DNA from: Pseudanabaena biceps PCC 7429
GTDB lineage: Bacteria > Cyanobacteriota > Cyanobacteriia > Pseudanabaenales > Pseudanabaenaceae
Direction of reading: 5' to 3'
Assembly (NCBI RefSeq): GCF_000332215.1
Contig: NZ_ALWB01000026.1
Span: 1 to 32,774 of the forward strand
Length of the DNA stretch: 32,774 nucleotides
Shown here: piece by piece, positions 29,901 through 32,774 of the stretch
Layout of the letters: each line of letters begins with the position of its first letter
Numbering within the stretch: the first letter of the stretch is position 1
Made by a program: the position numbers and the translations under genes
The notes under the pieces: model-generated
The model's input: only the letters and a program-made list of their open reading frames with translations
What the model was told of the DNA's origin: nothing
Databases searched by the model: none

Positions 29901-32774
29901 TAATAATGCTGCCCCAGTCGCTCAACCAGGTCCGCTAGACAAAGAAACAGCTACCAAAGTCATCGAAACATGGCAAGCAACTAAATCGAAGGCTCTTGGT
30001 AAAGGTTATGAAGACAATCTCCTAGAGGAAATTTTGGTTGACCCAGCCCTGAGTGATTGGAAAGGGCGTGCGAAAGAACTAAAATCCAGTAATTCCTACT
30101 TGCAGTACCAAACTAAGTCTAGCGATGTGGATAAGGTTGTTCCCGATGGCGATAGCAAAGCGAAGGTGGTAGCCAAAATTTCCGAGTCCCGCAACTATTT
30201 TAATAATGGCGAACTTGATCGCAGTGCATCCAAGGATGATGCCAGCTACACCGTAGAGTACGACTTAGTGAAAAAAGATAATAAGTGGCTAATTCGGGAA
30301 ATGTTAGTTTTTTGATTTATCGCTTTCAAACCGAAAAAGAGAATGGCGGCGCGAAGCGCTGCCATTCTCTTTTTCGGTTTTATACCAATTCACGAAAGCG
30401 TGATTACGCTTTTGTGAATTAAAAATCAAAACCAGTAAAGGTTTTCAAAGCTCAAAATGGCTACGCCATTTTGAGCTTTGGTATTAAAAATCATCGGGAG
30501 GAATATCGTCATCCTCAGGTTCAATTTCTTCGGGGACGACCTTCGTTGCCGAAACAGCCACCCCTGCGGATAGTTTTTCGCGGACTTGTCGTTCGACATC
30601 TTGAGCAAATTCGGGTTTATCTTCCATATATTTGATCGTATTGTCGCGCCCCTGCCCGATATTGTCGCCTTGGTAGCTGTACCATGCCCCTTTACGAACG
30701 ATGATACTCATTTCTTCAGCCAGATCGACAAGACAGCCTACCGTAGAGATACCTTTACCAAAGATAATATCAAATTCAGCAATACGGAAAGGTGGGGCAA
30801 CTTTATTTTTGGCAACCTTAACTTTGGCGCGAATGCCATATTCTTCTGTCCCTTTTTTCAAGGTTTGGATGCGCCGAATATCGAGACGGACTGAAGCATA
30901 AAACTTCAGAGCCGTACCCCCTGTAGTCGTTTCGGGACTGCCATAGGATACGCCAATTTTTTGACGCAATTGGTTTAAGAAAATAACAATACAGTTCGAT
31001 CTACCGACATTGGCGGTGATTTTGCGGAGGGCTTGACTCATCAAACGTGCTTGCAAACCTACGTGGGAAGCGCCCATTTCGCCTTCGATTTCGGCGCGAG
31101 GGACGAGTGCGGCAACCGAGTCGATCGCAATGATATCTACTGCCATCGATCGCACAAGATTATCGACAATTTCTAAAGCCATTTCCCCTGAATCAGGCTG
31201 GGATATGAGCAAGTTATTAATATCAACGCCCACACTAGCAGCATAGGTGGGATCGAGGGCATGTTCGGCATCGACGAAGGCCGCTACGCCTCCGCGCTTT
31301 TGCACTTCCGCGATCGCATGTAGTACAAGGGTCGTCTTACCTGAGCTTTCTGGTCCATACACTTCGATCACCCTTCCTTTGGGCAATCCACCACCAAGGG
31401 CGAGATCGAGAGGTAATGCGCCGCTAGGAATGGTCTCGACTCGCATATTAGTCGCATCGCCCAGACGCATGATCGAGCCTTTACCATGATCTTTTTCGAT
31501 CTTTTGCATGATCGCATCAAGAGCCTTCTTTTTCTCAGGGCTGATGCTAGCTTTTGCTGTTTGGGCGATCGGTGTAGCCTTATCAACCTGACTATTTGCC
31601 GTCGCAGAGGAGTTTTTCGGTGCCATTGCCGTTCGAGGTTTAGTTTGTCTAATACATCTGCCTCATTATGACATTAAGCTTCTAGATTTGAGGTATTAAA
31701 TTTGTGCTGAGATTTAGGCGATTGTGCTTCAATAGCTTGTATTTAGATATTTGTACTAAAAATTTGCAATAAAAAACATAACATTTGTACTAAGTAGCTA
31801 AGCATAAGTGAACTTAAAATCGAGAAGAGCATACTGCCCGCATAGCGAGCGGTATGCTCTCTGGTTTTGGTTTTTAATTATGCAGAACTACTTATAACAT
31901 TTGCAAACTCTAGTGTCAGAATTAGAGTAAGTAATTCTATCTAGCGGTCTACCATTATGTCTTCGGAACATCCACCAGTTATGTTGGTGGACGGCTATAA
32001 CGTGATAGGTCTATGGCGACACTTGCAGGAAATGAGAGATCTGCAAGGGTTTGACATTGCCCGATCGCATTTAACTGAGACGATGGTAAATTTTAGTGCT
32101 TTTCATGGCTACAAGACGACATTGGTATTCGATGCCTATGTGCAAGCAACCCCCGCCAAGGCTGAAAGAATTACCAAAAATCTCAAACTGTATTTTACCG
32201 ATCATAACGAAACGGCGGATACCTATATCGAGCGTCAATGCGGCAAGTACCGACGCGATCCGCTTCGGCATCTCAAAAGGATTATTGTCGTAACTTCTGA
32301 TCGCGCTCAGCAGTTAACCGCCGTTGGCTTTGGGGCAGAGTGGCTATCCGCCACTGCCCTAGAGCAAGAGGTCGAAGCAACGCTAAGATCTGTCCAAAGC
32401 CGCCAAAAGCCCCAAAAGGCAAACACAAATAATTTATTGGGCAATCGTATTGATAGCAAAACCAAAGCTCAATTAGCGCAGTGGCGAAATAGGCTGAATT
32501 AAGCTGCATGAAAGCTGTGTTAAATAAACTTTCTCAAAGCCCAAAAGTAAAAGCCTTGCTAAGCAAGGCTTTTACTTTTGGGCTTTGAGAAAGGGTTTGC
32601 TAAGCGAACCCTTTCTCAAAGCTTACTTTTCACGGGATCTTTAAAAGGCAGACCAGAAGAGGCTTTCAGATAAAGGGTGCAGATGGGGTTAAAGTAGTAA
32701 AATCAAGCAAAAGCAGGGAAGAAAATGATGAACTGGTGGGACAAGAATTTTTGCAAGTTGTGAATTAGGAGATG

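Overview
The window looks like chromosomal DNA from a cyanobacterium. The palindrome GCGATCGC and its shorter form CGATCG recur across most genes (the HIP1 signature). The gene content is also cyanobacterial: cyanophycin synthetase, the ARC6-type division protein ZipN/Ftn2, a Ycf49/DUF2499 + DUF3593 pair, a delta-9 acyl-lipid desaturase, MenC-type o-succinylbenzoate synthase, PhoU and RecA. The many short palindromic intergenic repeats suggest a Pseudanabaena-like genome, but that placement is a guess.

Layout. 1-1131: 3' part of a CPA2 cation/proton antiporter, cut by the window edge. 1301-3709 (minus): an APC permease, a P-II-like protein with a remodelled T-loop, and a small membrane protein, probably one operon. 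3710-4726: about 1 kb with no gene but several palindromic repeats. 4727-10914: an SMR-like transporter, a two-gene operon (permuted papain-like protein + class IV HDAC-like deacetylase), a long pentapeptide-repeat protein, a YflT-like stress protein, two small secreted proteins and menC. 11272-12911 (minus): DUF3593, Ycf49-like DUF2499 and a PfkB sugar kinase.

12921-18392 is an accessory island. A displaced 3' fragment of cphA lies 9 nt upstream of the PfkB start. A 124-bp block in it (12941-13064) matches the end of the intact cphA (18410-18533) with two synonymous differences. Between the two copies are a DUF433 antitoxin-like gene with an apparently beheaded toxin partner, and an AT-rich, HIP1-free stretch. 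That stretch holds an AAA+ ATPase/membrane protein/unknown/secreted protein cassette, another secreted protein, an AraC-type regulator and an ABM-like protein. The simplest reading is that cphA and pfkB once formed an operon and the island split them.

18393-25352 (minus): cphA, a GNAT protein, a nitrilase-family amidase, phoU and a second GNAT. 25691-27918: desC, divergent from a regulator that joins a TetR domain to a degenerate tyrosine-recombinase-like domain; two copies of a 17-bp inverted repeat lie between them. 28159-32502: zipN/ftn2, recA and a YacP-type NYN nuclease.

The intergenic spaces carry at least three kinds of short structured repeats: a ~102-bp family (six copies), a ~103-bp double-hairpin family (four copies plus a half), and 51-57-bp near-perfect palindromes with 3-nt loops and unrelated arms. 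Several abut each other to the base. The strongest candidates for something undescribed are the TetR-recombinase fusion, the cphA-flanked AAA+ island, the PII/APC/small membrane protein cassette, and the palindrome families.
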